This document shows, in pieces, positions 47,041-56,796 of a DNA stretch of 64,000 bases. Source of the DNA: Empedobacter brevis NBRC 14943 = ATCC 43319 (GTDB lineage Bacteria; Bacteroidota; Bacteroidia; Flavobacteriales; Weeksellaceae); the NCBI RefSeq assembly GCF_000382425.1, contig NZ_KB908296.1, positions 1 to 64,000 on the forward strand. Direction: 5' to 3'. The notes beneath the pieces are model-generated. The model was not told the DNA's origin. It did not search any database and saw nothing but the letters and a program-made list of their open reading frames with translations. The position numbers and the translations under genes are program-made. The first letter of the stretch is position 1. Each line of letters begins with the position of its first letter.

Positions 47041-47934
47041 TTAATTTTCAGCTTTAATAATATAGATCAAAGAAGAATATTCACCTGTTTTTTTTGCTTT
47101 CGAATTAGATTTTAAACCAACTCTAAGTGCATTAATAAATCCTAATTTATTGCCTTTATATTTTTCAGAAAGTAAACTCACATAAAAGGAATCTAATTTC
47201 ATCGGATGGGTAGATTCAATTTTCATACCAAAATTGTTAAAAAGTTTATTCATACTTGTTGCAGAAAAATGCCAAAGATGTCGAGGAACATCATAAGCGG
47301 CCCAATATTTTCCATAATATGCGGCATCGTACGATTTATGATTTGGTACAGCAATGATTAACCTACCGTCTTCTGTCAAATGATTTTTTAACTGAATAAT
47401 GATTTCATTCAAATTTGGGATATGTTCCAACACATGCCACAACGTAATGATATCAAATTTTTGGTCATTTTGTTCTAATTCTGTAGAAGTAACTTTTTCT
47501 GTCCCAATTTTTGACTGCGCAATTTTTTTTGCCGAATTATTTGGTTCCATTCCCAGAACATCATATCCATTTTTCTGAAGGTGTTCCAGAAAATCTCCAA
47601 CACCACAACCGTAGTCCAAAACTTTTTTACCTTTTGCAATTTGATCAATCAATTCTAACTTGTTGTTTAAATTAATTTGTTTTGCCATTTGGTAAAACCG
47701 TTCGAAAATAGATTTTTTTCCATCCGTATGCGAAATGTAATTTTTACTCTCGTAATATTTACCTAAATTTTCGATGGGCTGGGGGAGAGTATAGAGAACC
47801 TCTGTTTTTAAATCTTCAAATAATTCGAATTTTTCTCCTGTTAAAAAATAATCGTTTAAGTCTAATTTTTTAATACCAGAAAATCCTTCTTTTGAAGGAT
47901 TTTCCTGAGATGTTTCACGTGGAACGTTTTCCAT
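47041..47934 (-). CDS. Class I SAM-dependent methyltransferase
   Basis: 297 aa. Rossmann methyltransferase domain with motif I VLDYGCGVGDFL (about 105-116), DIITLWHVLEHIPN as the post-II acidic region, and DGRLIIAVPNHKSYDA. The N-terminal roughly 55 residues are variable. The start is 2 bp after the mnmG stop. RsmG often follows mnmG in other bacteria; this is not RsmG but a Methyltransf_23-type enzyme, possibly acting on a lipid or glycan. Codons 3-8 overlap a parS-like site, which may constrain this N-terminus. Confidence 0.87.
   Translation of the reverse strand: MENVPRETSQENPSKEGFSGIKKLDLNDYFLTGEKFELFEDLKTEVLYTLPQPIENLGKYYESKNYISHTDGKKSIFERFYQMAKQINLNNKLELIDQIAKGKKVLDYGCGVGDFLEHLQKNGYDVLGMEPNNSAKKIAQSKIGTEKVTSTELEQNDQKFDIITLWHVLEHIPNLNEIIIQLKNHLTEDGRLIIAVPNHKSYDAAYYGKYWAAYDVPRHLWHFSATSMNKLFNNFGMKIESTHPMKLDSFYVSLLSEKYKGNKLGFINALRVGLKSNSKAKKTGEYSSLIYIIKAEN
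47911..47926. other. parS-like centromere site inside a coding start
   Basis: Minus strand CGTTCCACGTGAAACA differs from the classical ParB-binding site TGTTCCACGTGAAACA at one position. It lies within codons 3-8 of the methyltransferase gene, encoding Asn-Val-Pro-Arg-Glu-Thr. ParA and ParB genes are not in the window. Confidence 0.65.
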
Positions 47935-47936
47935 TT

Positions 47937-49808
47937 TTATCTTCCCATGTAAATTAATAATACACTAATATCAGCTGGTGATACACCACTAATTCTTGAT
48001 GCCTGAGCAACAGTTGCGGGTTTTATTTTTGTTAATTTTTGACGAGCTTCGATTGACATTGAACCAAAAGAATTGTAGTCTATATTAACGGGGATTTTTA
48101 GATTTTCTAATCGGTGCAATTTATCAGCATTCTGCTGTTCTTTTTTAATATACCCCTTGTACTTTATTTGAATTTCTGTTTGTTCTAATTCTTCTTGGTT
48201 GTATTTATTTTCTTCAATAAATTCTTTTACCCGGTTTAATTTTGTGAAATCAGAAAGTTTTAACTCAGGCCGAGAAATTACAGCAATCATTTTATTTGGT
48301 TGTTTCAAAGGAGTACCGTCTCGCTCTTCAATAACATCATTTATTTCTTGTGGTTTGATTGAATGCTCTTCAAAATAATGAACTAGCTTTTCAGCTTGAT
48401 CAAACTTTTCTTCCATTCTTCTCAAACGATCTTCTGAAGCTAAGCCAATGTCAAAACTTTTTCTTGTGAGACGTTCGTCTGCATTATCTTGTCTTAATAA
48501 AATACGATACTCTGCACGAGAAGTAAACATGCGGTAAGGTTCTTCCGTTCCTTTTGTAATTAAATCGTCAATTAAAACACCTATATACGCTTCGTTACGA
48601 TTCAAGATAAAAGGGTCTTTTTCTTGAATTTTTAAAACTGCATTTATTCCGGCCATTAAACCTTGTGATGCGGCTTCTTCATAACCTGTTGTTCCATTGA
48701 TTTGACCTGCACAATATAAATTATCAACTATTTTTGTTTCTAATGTGTGCTTCAGTTGTGTTGGTGGAAAATAATCGTATTCGATGGCATAACCGGGGCG
48801 CAAAATTTTTGCATATTCGAAGCCGGGAACAGAACGTAGAGCTCTTGCCTGAATATCATCCGGTAATGATGTCGAGAATCCATTTATATAAAATTCCATT
48901 GTTTCCCAACCTTCAGGTTCTGCAAAAATCTGATGACGGTCTTTATCCGCAAAACGATTAATTTTATCTTCAATTGACGGGCAGTATCTAGGGCCTGTTG
49001 ATTTGATTGTACCATTGAACATAGGAGAGCGATCGAAACCTTCACGCAATAAATCATGTACTTCCTGATTGGTATACGTAATCCAACAAGAACGTTGTTT
49101 CGTTAATTTAGGTGTATTGGTGTACGAAAATTTTGAAGGATTTTCATCTCCGGGTTGTTCAATCATTTTAGAATAATCAATTGATCGGCCATCTACCCGA
49201 GGAGGAGTTCCTGTTTTCATTCGACCAGCTTCAAAACCTAAATCGACGAGTTGTTCTGTTATACCGAAAGCGGCAGATTCTCCCATGCGTCCACCTCCAA
49301 ATTGCTTCTCTCCAATATGAATTAAACCATTTAAAAAAGTTCCGTTTGTTAGTACAACAGCTTTAGCACGTATTTTCATTCCCATCGCTGTAATGACACC
49401 ACACACTTTTCCATTTTCAATAATTAAATTTTTGACCATATCCTGAAAGAAATCCACATTTTCAGTTCTTTCTAACGATAAACGCCATTCTTCAGCAAAA
49501 CGCATACGGTCAGACTGTGCACGTGGGGACCACATAGCAGGACCTTTGGATTGATTCAGCATTTTAAATTGAATCATGGTTTTGTCTGTTACGATACCAG
49601 AGTAGCCTCCTAAGGCATCTATTTCACGGACAATTTGTCCTTTTGCAATTCCTCCCATTGCCGGGTTGCAAGACATTTGTCCAATGGTTTGTAAGTTCAT
49701 TGTAACAAGAAGCGTTTTTGCTCCTAAATTAGCTGCAGCAGCTGTTGCTTCAGCACCAGCATGACCACCTCCAACTACAATTACATCATATTCTGATTGA
49801 AATATCAT
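47937..49808 (-). CDS. mnmG: tRNA uridine-5-carboxymethylaminomethyl modification enzyme, FAD subunit
   Basis: With MnmE forms the 5-carboxymethylaminomethyl group on U34 of several tRNAs. 623 aa, full length. FAD-binding VVVGGGHAGAEAAAAA at the N-terminus, then NPAMGGIAKG (about 48-57) and RPGYAIEYDYFPP, and the C-terminal helical domain that binds MnmE. mnmG (gidA) is often origin-proximal, consistent with the parS-like sites on both sides. Directly upstream of a methyltransferase (2 bp). Confidence 0.96.
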   Translation of the reverse strand: MIFQSEYDVIVVGGGHAGAEATAAAANLGAKTLLVTMNLQTIGQMSCNPAMGGIAKGQIVREIDALGGYSGIVTDKTMIQFKMLNQSKGPAMWSPRAQSDRMRFAEEWRLSLERTENVDFFQDMVKNLIIENGKVCGVITAMGMKIRAKAVVLTNGTFLNGLIHIGEKQFGGGRMGESAAFGITEQLVDLGFEAGRMKTGTPPRVDGRSIDYSKMIEQPGDENPSKFSYTNTPKLTKQRSCWITYTNQEVHDLLREGFDRSPMFNGTIKSTGPRYCPSIEDKINRFADKDRHQIFAEPEGWETMEFYINGFSTSLPDDIQARALRSVPGFEYAKILRPGYAIEYDYFPPTQLKHTLETKIVDNLYCAGQINGTTGYEEAASQGLMAGINAVLKIQEKDPFILNRNEAYIGVLIDDLITKGTEEPYRMFTSRAEYRILLRQDNADERLTRKSFDIGLASEDRLRRMEEKFDQAEKLVHYFEEHSIKPQEINDVIEERDGTPLKQPNKMIAVISRPELKLSDFTKLNRVKEFIEENKYNQEELEQTEIQIKYKGYIKKEQQNADKLHRLENLKIPVNIDYNSFGSMSIEARQKLTKIKPATVAQASRISGVSPADISVLLIYMGR

Positions 49809-49846
49809 TTGATTTGTAAACTTATTTTTCTTGTTAAAATAATAAA

Positions 49847-49862
49847 TGTTCCACGTGGAACA
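49847..49862. other. parS-like centromere site, perfect palindrome
   Basis: TGTTCCACGTGGAACA is a perfect 16-bp palindrome and differs from the classical parS 16-mer TGTTCCACGTGAAACA at one base. It sits in the 54-bp gap between ybeY and mnmG, abutting the ybeY stop codon. The hairpin has no T-run, so a terminator role is unlikely. Confidence 0.75.
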
Positions 49863-50288
49863 TTATGAATTCAGATAGTGACTAAACGTTTCTAAATATT
49901 GATTTTCTTTAGAAGTCATCAATTCTTTTTCATCCGGCTCTTTGTCCATATAACCCGCAAAATGTAATATTCCGTGGATGACTACACGAGCCAATTCGTT
50001 TTCAAAAGAAACGTTATTTTGCGTTGCATTGTCTTTTATTCTTTCGATACTAATAAAAATATCGCCCATCAATTCGTCTTCAATCGAATTATCGAAACCG
50101 ATCACATCCGTATAATAATCGTGATCCAAATATTGTCGATTAATTTGAAGTAAGTATTCGTCATCACAGAAAATATAGTTTAAATCTTCTATCGTTTTCC
50201 CTTCATTCTTCATACTTTCTACGATCCAATCTATCCAAGTTTGAGCATCTTTTAACTCAAAATCTGTTTCGTAAAATAATTCTATCAT
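49863..50288 (-). CDS. ybeY: Endoribonuclease YbeY (rRNA maturation factor)
   Basis: 141 aa, UPF0054 metalloprotein involved in 16S rRNA 3'-end processing and ribosome quality control. The motif reads HGILHFAGYMDKEPDE (about 110-125) where many YbeY proteins have HGxLHLxGYDH, so two zinc histidines are present and the third position appears replaced. I recall similar forms in relatives, so this is probably a lineage variant. Sits 4 bp after the patatin gene and upstream of mnmG. Confidence 0.9.
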   Translation of the reverse strand: MIELFYETDFELKDAQTWIDWIVESMKNEGKTIEDLNYIFCDDEYLLQINRQYLDHDYYTDVIGFDNSIEDELMGDIFISIERIKDNATQNNVSFENELARVVIHGILHFAGYMDKEPDEKELMTSKENQYLETFSHYLNS

Positions 50289-50292
50289 TGTT

Positions 50293-52497
50293 CTAAAACC
50301 AGTAACCTAAACTTAAATTAAATAATCCTTTTTTGGTATAAGGGGAATAACTCCAAATGAAATTTAATGGCCCCAATGGGCTGTCATATCCATAAGTGAC
50401 ACCATAACCAAGATATTTGTAATCTGTTAAACTCAACTGTTCAAATCTATCTGTAATATTTGCAATATTCATAAATAAACCTGTGTAATGATTTTTCAAA
50501 AGACGTGCCTGGATATGGGATCCAAAAACCAATTGATTGTCTCCAATCGCCGATCCGAAAGGAAGCCCATAAAACTTTGTATAATTGAAAAAATCTTGTT
50601 CAACATAACCTCCTAAATAAAATTTCTGAGGCATTGTTACATTATCGTTGAAAAAGGTTCCAAAGTTAGCAGTAAATCTGTAACTTAGGAAATTATTTAA
50701 CGGAAAATTTGCCTCTAAACTAGATTCCAATAAATAGTTATTTTCGAATCCTTCTACATTAGAATCAAACAAATACTTGAAACTTCCATCAAATTTTAAA
50801 CCACTTCGGGCGAAATTAGCATTGTTCCGATTATCAGCTTTAATATACCCGTAAGCTTTCCAGTAATAACCTTGAGATTTAGCAGGAAAATCTTCGTTTG
50901 CTGTAATGAAATTATTTGTAAAAACTTTTGTGTATTGATGTTCTAATCCAATCCCAATTGCAAACTTTTCTTTGATGGTCGATTGAATGTATAATTGATT
51001 GATGTATTCGCGAAAATTATAATTTACTTTTTTATAAATATTGTCTTGTCCAAAGAAATTTCTAAGGTCAATTTCTTTATCAAAATAATGCGAATATGAA
51101 TTGAATCCGATGCTCGGTAAATACCCATTATCAATGAAGAAATTAATGTTATATCGTGCATAATCACCTACAACAACATCAGCTGAAAGAATTGAATTTT
51201 TTACAAATAAATTTCTTGAAGTAAAATTTAACAGCAGCCCGGTCTTGAATAAATCATCATAATGTAAGCCGAAGCGAATGGATTGTTGGGATCTATTTTC
51301 TTGTACTTTTAGCGTTAAAAGATTTTCATCTTCATTTATTTCTGAGATTTTATATGTGATATTATTAAAGTTTCCGGATGCATATAATTTCGAAATTCCG
51401 TATTTTAAATCATCATATTTAATAATCTCAGGCGTACGGATTCCGAGCTTACCTTCGATATAATTTTTGTTGTAATTTTTCAATCCTTCAATTTCAATTT
51501 CTTTTACCAAAACATAATCCTCTTGTTTAATTTCATTTCTTGTTTTGTTTAATGCATTTTGTCTTTTTCCAATTTCTTTCAGTTGATCGAATACTTTTTC
51601 AGAAGCAATCAATCCACGTTTGTAAATTGAATCGACTTCATCAAAGCTGGTTACAGCATAGTCTTTTAGTTCTGGTTTAATCAATAAATCGACTAATTTT
51701 TTCTGTTCATCTGTTTTTTTAACAATACTCATTGTCATAATCTGACTCAAAATATCAATTGCAGAATTCAATTCATCACGTTTCTGTAAACCGTCTCCTA
51801 GTTCAACACCAATAATAATATCAGCTCCCATATCTTTCACTTCTTTTACGGGGAAATTGTTGACAACACCGCCATCAACATAAATTTTTCCATCAATAGT
51901 TACAGGATCCAACATGGTTGGATAAGCACCCGAAGCGAGAATAACACGTGGTAAAAAACCAGAGCGGAAGACTTTTTCTTCGCCTGTTTCGAGATCAGTT
52001 CCGATACAAACAAACGGAGTAGGAAGTTGGTTAAAATCTTCAATATTATGAACCGGACGCAACAAATAAGTTAACAAATCCAGAGGGCCTTGTCCTTTCG
52101 AGATGGCATTTGGAATTGTCAGTTTAAATTTATCAAAAGGTAATTCGAGAATGTATTTTTCTTTGTACGATTTTTCGAAAAAAGGAATTTCTGCACGATC
52201 TTTATTCTGCGTAATTAAAGAAGAAATATCCAATTGATGCATTATTTTTTCAAGTTCATCAGGAGTGTAACCCGCAGCATATAACCCACCAATAATAGCT
52301 CCCATACTTGTTCCTCCAATGTAATCAATTTTGATTCCGGCTTCTTCAATTTTTTTTAAAGCTCCCACGTGAGCATATCCTTTTGCACCGCCACCACTCA
52401 AAACGACACCCACTTTTAATCGGCTAGAATCCTGTGTATTTTCCTGAGCAAAAGAAATAGACGAAAGTAATATTACGAAAGCAAAAAATCTACGCAT
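50293..52497 (-). CDS. Patatin-like phospholipase with C-terminal outer-membrane barrel
   Basis: 734 aa. Signal peptide (ending SFAQEN). Patatin domain about 27-270: oxyanion GGGAKG at 35-40, nucleophile Ser64 in GGTSMGAI, and the dyad Asp in VDGGVVNNFPV. A POTRA-like segment (about 320-390, VKEIEIEGLKNYNKNYIEGKLG) leads to a BamA/FhaC-like beta-barrel ending in an aromatic residue (LSLGYWF). This is the architecture of type Vd-like secreted patatins; here the enzyme may stay surface-attached. First of an operon with ybeY, 4 bp apart. Confidence 0.92.
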   Translation of the reverse strand: MRRFFAFVILLSSISFAQENTQDSSRLKVGVVLSGGGAKGYAHVGALKKIEEAGIKIDYIGGTSMGAIIGGLYAAGYTPDELEKIMHQLDISSLITQNKDRAEIPFFEKSYKEKYILELPFDKFKLTIPNAISKGQGPLDLLTYLLRPVHNIEDFNQLPTPFVCIGTDLETGEEKVFRSGFLPRVILASGAYPTMLDPVTIDGKIYVDGGVVNNFPVKEVKDMGADIIIGVELGDGLQKRDELNSAIDILSQIMTMSIVKKTDEQKKLVDLLIKPELKDYAVTSFDEVDSIYKRGLIASEKVFDQLKEIGKRQNALNKTRNEIKQEDYVLVKEIEIEGLKNYNKNYIEGKLGIRTPEIIKYDDLKYGISKLYASGNFNNITYKISEINEDENLLTLKVQENRSQQSIRFGLHYDDLFKTGLLLNFTSRNLFVKNSILSADVVVGDYARYNINFFIDNGYLPSIGFNSYSHYFDKEIDLRNFFGQDNIYKKVNYNFREYINQLYIQSTIKEKFAIGIGLEHQYTKVFTNNFITANEDFPAKSQGYYWKAYGYIKADNRNNANFARSGLKFDGSFKYLFDSNVEGFENNYLLESSLEANFPLNNFLSYRFTANFGTFFNDNVTMPQKFYLGGYVEQDFFNYTKFYGLPFGSAIGDNQLVFGSHIQARLLKNHYTGLFMNIANITDRFEQLSLTDYKYLGYGVTYGYDSPLGPLNFIWSYSPYTKKGLFNLSLGYWF

Positions 52498-52604
52498 AAG
52501 TTTATCTGAATTGAGGAATAAAGGTAAGGAAATTTTAAGTGAACGATTTGATTATCTATTTCATAAATAAATCTTTAATTTTGATAAAAATCAATTGACA
52601 ACGC

Positions 52605-53150
52605 ATGAAAAATGTTTTTTTATTCATCTGTTTTTGTATACTGAATTCTTGTGCAAAAAAAGAAGCTGAAGTAGTTGAACCGACTTTTGTGGAAAAAGAG
52701 AATGTTGATTTTTATGAAGGAAGTCATCCGGAAAATTTCAAAGCTAAACGAATGGACGGAAAAGAATTTGATGCTAAAAATTATCTTGGTAAAAATCTTG
52801 TTATTGTGATTAATAAGGTTGATTTTGAAGGAAAAATGTCGGATGATTTTAATGAGTTAATTGATAAACATAAAAAGGATAATGTTGAATTTGTTTTAAT
52901 TGTTGACGGAGATATCAAGCCGGAAAATAAGTTAGACGATGTGGTTTCAATGTACGATTCTTCTGCAATTTTTATTGATAATAGAAGTCTGCCTTATAAG
53001 AATGAATCTCAAATAAAGCATTCTTTGCATTGTTGGCCAGCGTCAATTTTGATGGATACGAAAGGAGATGTGGTAAGAACCAGTTGTGGCGGATATGGAT
53101 TTGCTGATGAATACAAGCGTAAACTGGACAGTTTGATCGCTTCGAATTAA
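52605..53150 (+). CDS. Redoxin-like lipoprotein lacking CxxC
   Basis: 181 aa. Lipobox ILNSC (Cys16). The remainder follows an AhpC/TlpA-like plan: HPENFKAKRMDGKEFDAKNYLGKNLVIVINKV is the usual strand after the signal, and the core includes WPASILMDTKGDVV. The CxxC of thiol redoxins is missing at the expected site; two Cys remain later (LHCWP, about 142, and RTSCGG, about 158), which could be an alternative pair. Divergent from the patatin gene. Activity uncertain. Confidence 0.7.
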   Translation: MKNVFLFICFCILNSCAKKEAEVVEPTFVEKENVDFYEGSHPENFKAKRMDGKEFDAKNYLGKNLVIVINKVDFEGKMSDDFNELIDKHKKDNVEFVLIVDGDIKPENKLDDVVSMYDSSAIFIDNRSLPYKNESQIKHSLHCWPASILMDTKGDVVRTSCGGYGFADEYKRKLDSLIASN

Positions 53151-53178
53151 ATGCCAATTATTTATTGATAGGACCTTT

Positions 53179-53457
53179 TTATTTGGAACTATCCGCATAA
53201 CAAGTTAGGAAATATGAATATTTAACAAAGCCTGCTATTAGAGAAGTATTTTCTTTCAAAAAAGGTTTCAGTTTTTCTATTTGCTGAAGTGTAAGTCTAT
53301 ATGAATCATAAATTTCATTTGGATAATCGTCGTCGTATAAGATGAAATTATCTAAATGGGTTAAAATTTGTTCAGTGGATATTTCTAATTCAAATTCATT
53401 GTGTAATGAATCATCAGAATGATCATATTCTTCTATAAATCTACTCAAATTTTGCAT
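53179..53457 (-). CDS. Small acidic protein of unknown function
   Basis: 92 aa, acidic (many Asp/Glu), no signal peptide, predicted helical, with EFELEISTEQILTHLDNFILYDDDYPNEIYDSYRLT in the middle. No family recognised. Flanked downstream by a convergent lipoprotein gene and upstream by the murF-alr terminator, so it appears to be its own unit. The frame is intact and ends normally. Confidence 0.6.
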   Translation of the reverse strand: MQNLSRFIEEYDHSDDSLHNEFELEISTEQILTHLDNFILYDDDYPNEIYDSYRLTLQQIEKLKPFLKENTSLIAGFVKYSYFLTCYADSSK

Positions 53458-53477
53458 AGAAATTAGTTTTATTAAAC

Positions 53478-53520
53478 ATATAACAAAAGAGCTACTCGTA
53501 AAGTAGCTCTTTTGTTATAT
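53478..53520 (-). terminator. Terminator of murF-alr
   Basis: A perfect 19-bp stem (arms 53478-53496 and 53502-53520, loop CGTAA) centred on AAAAGAGCTACT/AGTAGCTCTTTT. The right arm runs into the murF-alr stop codon. On the minus strand the stem contains a TTTTGTTAT tail, consistent with termination just after murF-alr. Confidence 0.75.
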
Positions 53521-55985
53521 TATTCTTTGTAATAAACTCTTTTTATTCGTTGTGAGACAGAAGTCAGGACTTCATATGGAATAGTTTCTAACCATTCTGC
53601 AACATCAGCTAAAGTAGGAAAATCGCCAAAAATAGTGACTTCGTCACCTTCTTTGCAAGGAAGATCAGTTACATCTACCATCATCATATCCATACAAATG
53701 GTTCCGGTAATGGTTGCCAATTGTCCATGAATACCAACTTTTCCTTTTCCGTAACCTAACGAACGACGAATACCATCTGCATAACCAACAGGTAATGTTG
53801 CAATTTTGGTGTGCCGTTCAGCAGTGAAACGGCGTCCATAACTAACGGTTTCACCTTTTTCGATTTCTGAAATTTGAGAAATTACGGTTTTAAAACGGAC
53901 AACAGGTTTCAAATATTTTTCCATAAAATCAGTATATTCCGAATAACCGTACATTCCGATTCCTAATCGAACCATGTCATATTGATGTGCTCCGTACGCA
54001 ACAATTCCCGGAGAATTTAAGGCATGTTTAATCGGTTGAATATTCAGCGCAGTTGTTATTGCCTCATAACTATTGTCAAAACGATTCAATTGATAGGTTG
54101 CATATTCTTGCTCTTCCGGCATGTCAGCAGTAGCTAAATGCGTAAAAATTGAGCGAATATAGACATGAGAATTATTTTTTAAGACAGCAATTAATTCTTC
54201 AAAATCATCTTCATGAAAACCAAGACGGTTCATTCCCGTTTCCATTTTTAGGTGAATTGGATATGGAGATGAAATTTGTTTTTCCTGTAATTTTTGGATA
54301 AATAATTTCAGAACGCGCAAGCTGTAAATTTCAGGTTCCAACTGATAATCGATGAGTGTTGAATAGCTACTTTGCTCCGGATTCATGACAATAATCGGAA
54401 TCGTAATTCCGGCTTCTCGTAATTCTTTTCCTTCGTCAGCAATTGCAACACCAAGAAAATCGACACCATTATTCTGTAAGGTATTGGCTACTTCAAAACT
54501 TCCGGCTCCATAGCTATTTGCTTTTACCATACACATTAATTTTATGGTTGGTTTTAGCAAAGAACGGTAGACGTTTATGTTTTCAATAAGGTGCTGCAAA
54601 TTAATTTCGAGAACAGAATCGTTGGAACGCGTTTCTAGTTCATTCGAAATTTTCTCCAATTTAAATGGGCGAGCTCCTTTTAATAAAATCGCTTCGTTGT
54701 CGACATGTTGATGTTTGAATTGCTCTAAAAATTCCTCGGTTGAATTGAATGAACGGACATAGGATTGAAAAAGCGTTTTGAATTGTGAAATTTTTTCGCC
54801 AATTAAAACGATTTCATCAAAATGATAGGGATTTACCAAATCGGCAGCTTGCTGATACAAGTCTTCATCTGAAAGGTTACTTTGTAAAATATCTGTCAAA
54901 ACCAATGATTTTTTATCACGTGGTTGTTGATTTAAGACATTTAAACCAATTTTCAACGAATTTAGATCAGAATTAAACGTATCATTAATTAAAATAGAAT
55001 GATTAATCGCTTCCTTAACTTCCAATCGCATTTCAATAGGGAGTAATTGATTAAATTCATTTTTAAGTTGTTTGTAATCAATGTTTAAACTAATTAAAGT
55101 GGTCAAACAAATTAAACTGTTTTTAATCGAAGCATCATCGGTAAAAGGAATTAAATAAGAGAATGTTTCTTGATTATGTAAAATAGAAATTTGCGTATTG
55201 GTCTGATTGCTTAGGATTTGCTTGATCTGAACAGTGGCAGAATCGGAATAACCATATGTATATTTATCTATTTTTCTTAAATGATCGTTTTCAAGAATTG
55301 CTTGATGAACTTTTTCATTTTCGATATTGAAAACTAACTTTTCTACATTCGAAAATAATTTCAGTTTTTCCTGTATCAATTCATCTTGATTTTTAAAATT
55401 TTCTAGATGAGCTTCTCCAATTTTTGTCAATACTCCAATTGTTGGCTGAATAATCTCTTCGAGATTTTGCATTTCATTCGGCATCGAAATTCCGGCTTCG
55501 AAAATTCCCAAATCATTTTTTTCCTCCATTTGCAGAACAGAAAGAGCAGTTCCAAATTGAGAGTTATAACTTTTTGGACTACGAACGATGGAATATTTTT
55601 TCCATAACAATTGATTCAACCATTCTTTCACAATTGTTTTTCCGTTAGAACCTGTAATTCCGATTACAGGAAAATGAAATTGTTTGCGATGATTTTTCGC
55701 CCAATTTTGCAAAGCCATTAAAGGGTTTTTGACTTCAATGAAATTTGCATTTGGCAAATTATTCAATGCTTTTTCGACAACAAAATTTCGAATTCCTTTT
55801 TGATAAGCATCCTGTAAATACAAATGCCCATCTTTTTGATTGCCATGAAGAGCAAAGAAAATTCCGTGGACAGGATTGACAATCATACGAGAGTCAAAGA
55901 AAATTTGATCAATGACTTCGTCTCCATTTCCAATCAAAGTACCGTTGATGATACTTGAAATTTGATTTAGATTATACGTTTTCAA
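53520..55985 (-). CDS. Bifunctional MurF ligase / alanine racemase
   Basis: 821 aa fusion, known in Bacteroidota. Residues 1 to about 445 are UDP-MurNAc-tripeptide:D-Ala-D-Ala ligase, with ATP-binding GITGSNGKT (about 109-117). From about 455 a full alanine racemase follows, with PLP lysine in [12 protein letters not shown] and the catalytic tyrosine in RLGIGMYGY. The pair makes D-Ala and uses D-Ala-D-Ala. Start chosen at TTG 55985 ([10 protein letters not shown]), 14 bp inside tdk; a longer frame to TTG 56018 adds 11 residues. No ATG is available. Confidence 0.92.
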   Translation of the reverse strand: MKTYNLNQISSIINGTLIGNGDEVIDQIFFDSRMIVNPVHGIFFALHGNQKDGHLYLQDAYQKGIRNFVVEKALNNLPNANFIEVKNPLMALQNWAKNHRKQFHFPVIGITGSNGKTIVKEWLNQLLWKKYSIVRSPKSYNSQFGTALSVLQMEEKNDLGIFEAGISMPNEMQNLEEIIQPTIGVLTKIGEAHLENFKNQDELIQEKLKLFSNVEKLVFNIENEKVHQAILENDHLRKIDKYTYGYSDSATVQIKQILSNQTNTQISILHNQETFSYLIPFTDDASIKNSLICLTTLISLNIDYKQLKNEFNQLLPIEMRLEVKEAINHSILINDTFNSDLNSLKIGLNVLNQQPRDKKSLVLTDILQSNLSDEDLYQQAADLVNPYHFDEIVLIGEKISQFKTLFQSYVRSFNSTEEFLEQFKHQHVDNEAILLKGARPFKLEKISNELETRSNDSVLEINLQHLIENINVYRSLLKPTIKLMCMVKANSYGAGSFEVANTLQNNGVDFLGVAIADEGKELREAGITIPIIVMNPEQSSYSTLIDYQLEPEIYSLRVLKLFIQKLQEKQISSPYPIHLKMETGMNRLGFHEDDFEELIAVLKNNSHVYIRSIFTHLATADMPEEQEYATYQLNRFDNSYEAITTALNIQPIKHALNSPGIVAYGAHQYDMVRLGIGMYGYSEYTDFMEKYLKPVVRFKTVISQISEIEKGETVSYGRRFTAERHTKIATLPVGYADGIRRSLGYGKGKVGIHGQLATITGTICMDMMMVDVTDLPCKEGDEVTIFGDFPTLADVAEWLETIPYEVLTSVSQRIKRVYYKE

Positions 55986-56568
55986 CTTTATGTTTGTTAT
56001 ATTCTTCCCAAAAAGCAACCCGGCTTAATGGTTCGTATTCTGATGTTTCCCCTAATTCTACTAGGCGATCGCTGTCAATTTTTCGATGCGAATAGTTCGC
56101 TAAATTTCCTGTACGAACACAAATCGCATGTACTTTTGTTACATATTCGGCTGTGGCCATTAAATTGGGCATTGGACCAAAAGGGCGACCTTTAAAATCC
56201 ATATCTAAACCGGCTACAATAACACGTTTTCCTTGATTTGCAAGTTGGTTGGCGACATCTACAATTCCATCATCAAAAAACTGTGCTTCATCGATTCCGA
56301 CAACATCGCAGTCATCGGCCAAGAGTAAAATTGCAGAAGAATACTCGACCGGAGTCGAAGTGATGGAATTTTGGTTGTGTGAAACGACCTCGCGTTCAGC
56401 ATAGCGTGTATCTACAGTAGGCTTGAAAATTTCGACACGTTGTTTAGCAAATTCAGCACGCTTTAGGCGGCGTATAAGTTCTTCGGTTTTACCAGAAAAC
56501 ATTGAGCCACAGATGACTTCTATCCATCCACTTTTTTTGTTATGATTAAAGGTATTCTCGAGGAACAT
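55972..56568 (-). CDS. tdk: Thymidine kinase, type II
   Basis: 198 aa. Walker A GSMFSGKT at 21-28, then [12 protein letters not shown] and the lasso region [12 protein letters not shown]. Phosphorylates thymidine with ATP. The zinc-binding cysteines of type II enzymes are largely gone: the first pair reads AICVRTGNL instead of CxxC, and the C-terminal pair is replaced by PLSRVAFW. The active-site motifs are intact, so it should be functional without zinc; possibly a lineage trait. Overlaps murF-alr at its end. Confidence 0.93.
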   Translation of the reverse strand: MFLENTFNHNKKSGWIEVICGSMFSGKTEELIRRLKRAEFAKQRVEIFKPTVDTRYAEREVVSHNQNSITSTPVEYSSAILLLADDCDVVGIDEAQFFDDGIVDVANQLANQGKRVIVAGLDMDFKGRPFGPMPNLMATAEYVTKVHAICVRTGNLANYSHRKIDSDRLVELGETSEYEPLSRVAFWEEYNKHKVENV

Positions 56569-56742
56569 AGTTCAAATAATTTAGTTTAAAATATTGAGAA
56601 CAAATTTAAGGAATAAATTAGTTGAGTAAGCTAAAAAAATAAATGAAGATACAAGAAAAGAAAAATAATGGAAGATTAAAATACGTTCTGTTTTGTGTTT
56701 CATTGTATCACATATAGTCTTTATTATAAAATCTATGAAAAA

Positions 56743-56771
56743 AGTCAAGTAACAATGTGTATTACTTGACT
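56743..56771 (-). terminator. Terminator of the duplicated secreted-protein cluster
   Basis: Perfect 10-bp stem AGTCAAGTAA/TTACTTGACT with a 9-nt loop, followed on the minus strand by six T residues. Confidence 0.85.
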
Positions 56772-56796
56772 CTATAAGAATTAGTGATTAAGCGGG

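Noticed and set aside
49847-49862. The palindrome as a terminator of ybeY
   Set aside because: No T-run on the downstream side and the exact 16-bp length and sequence fit parS better.
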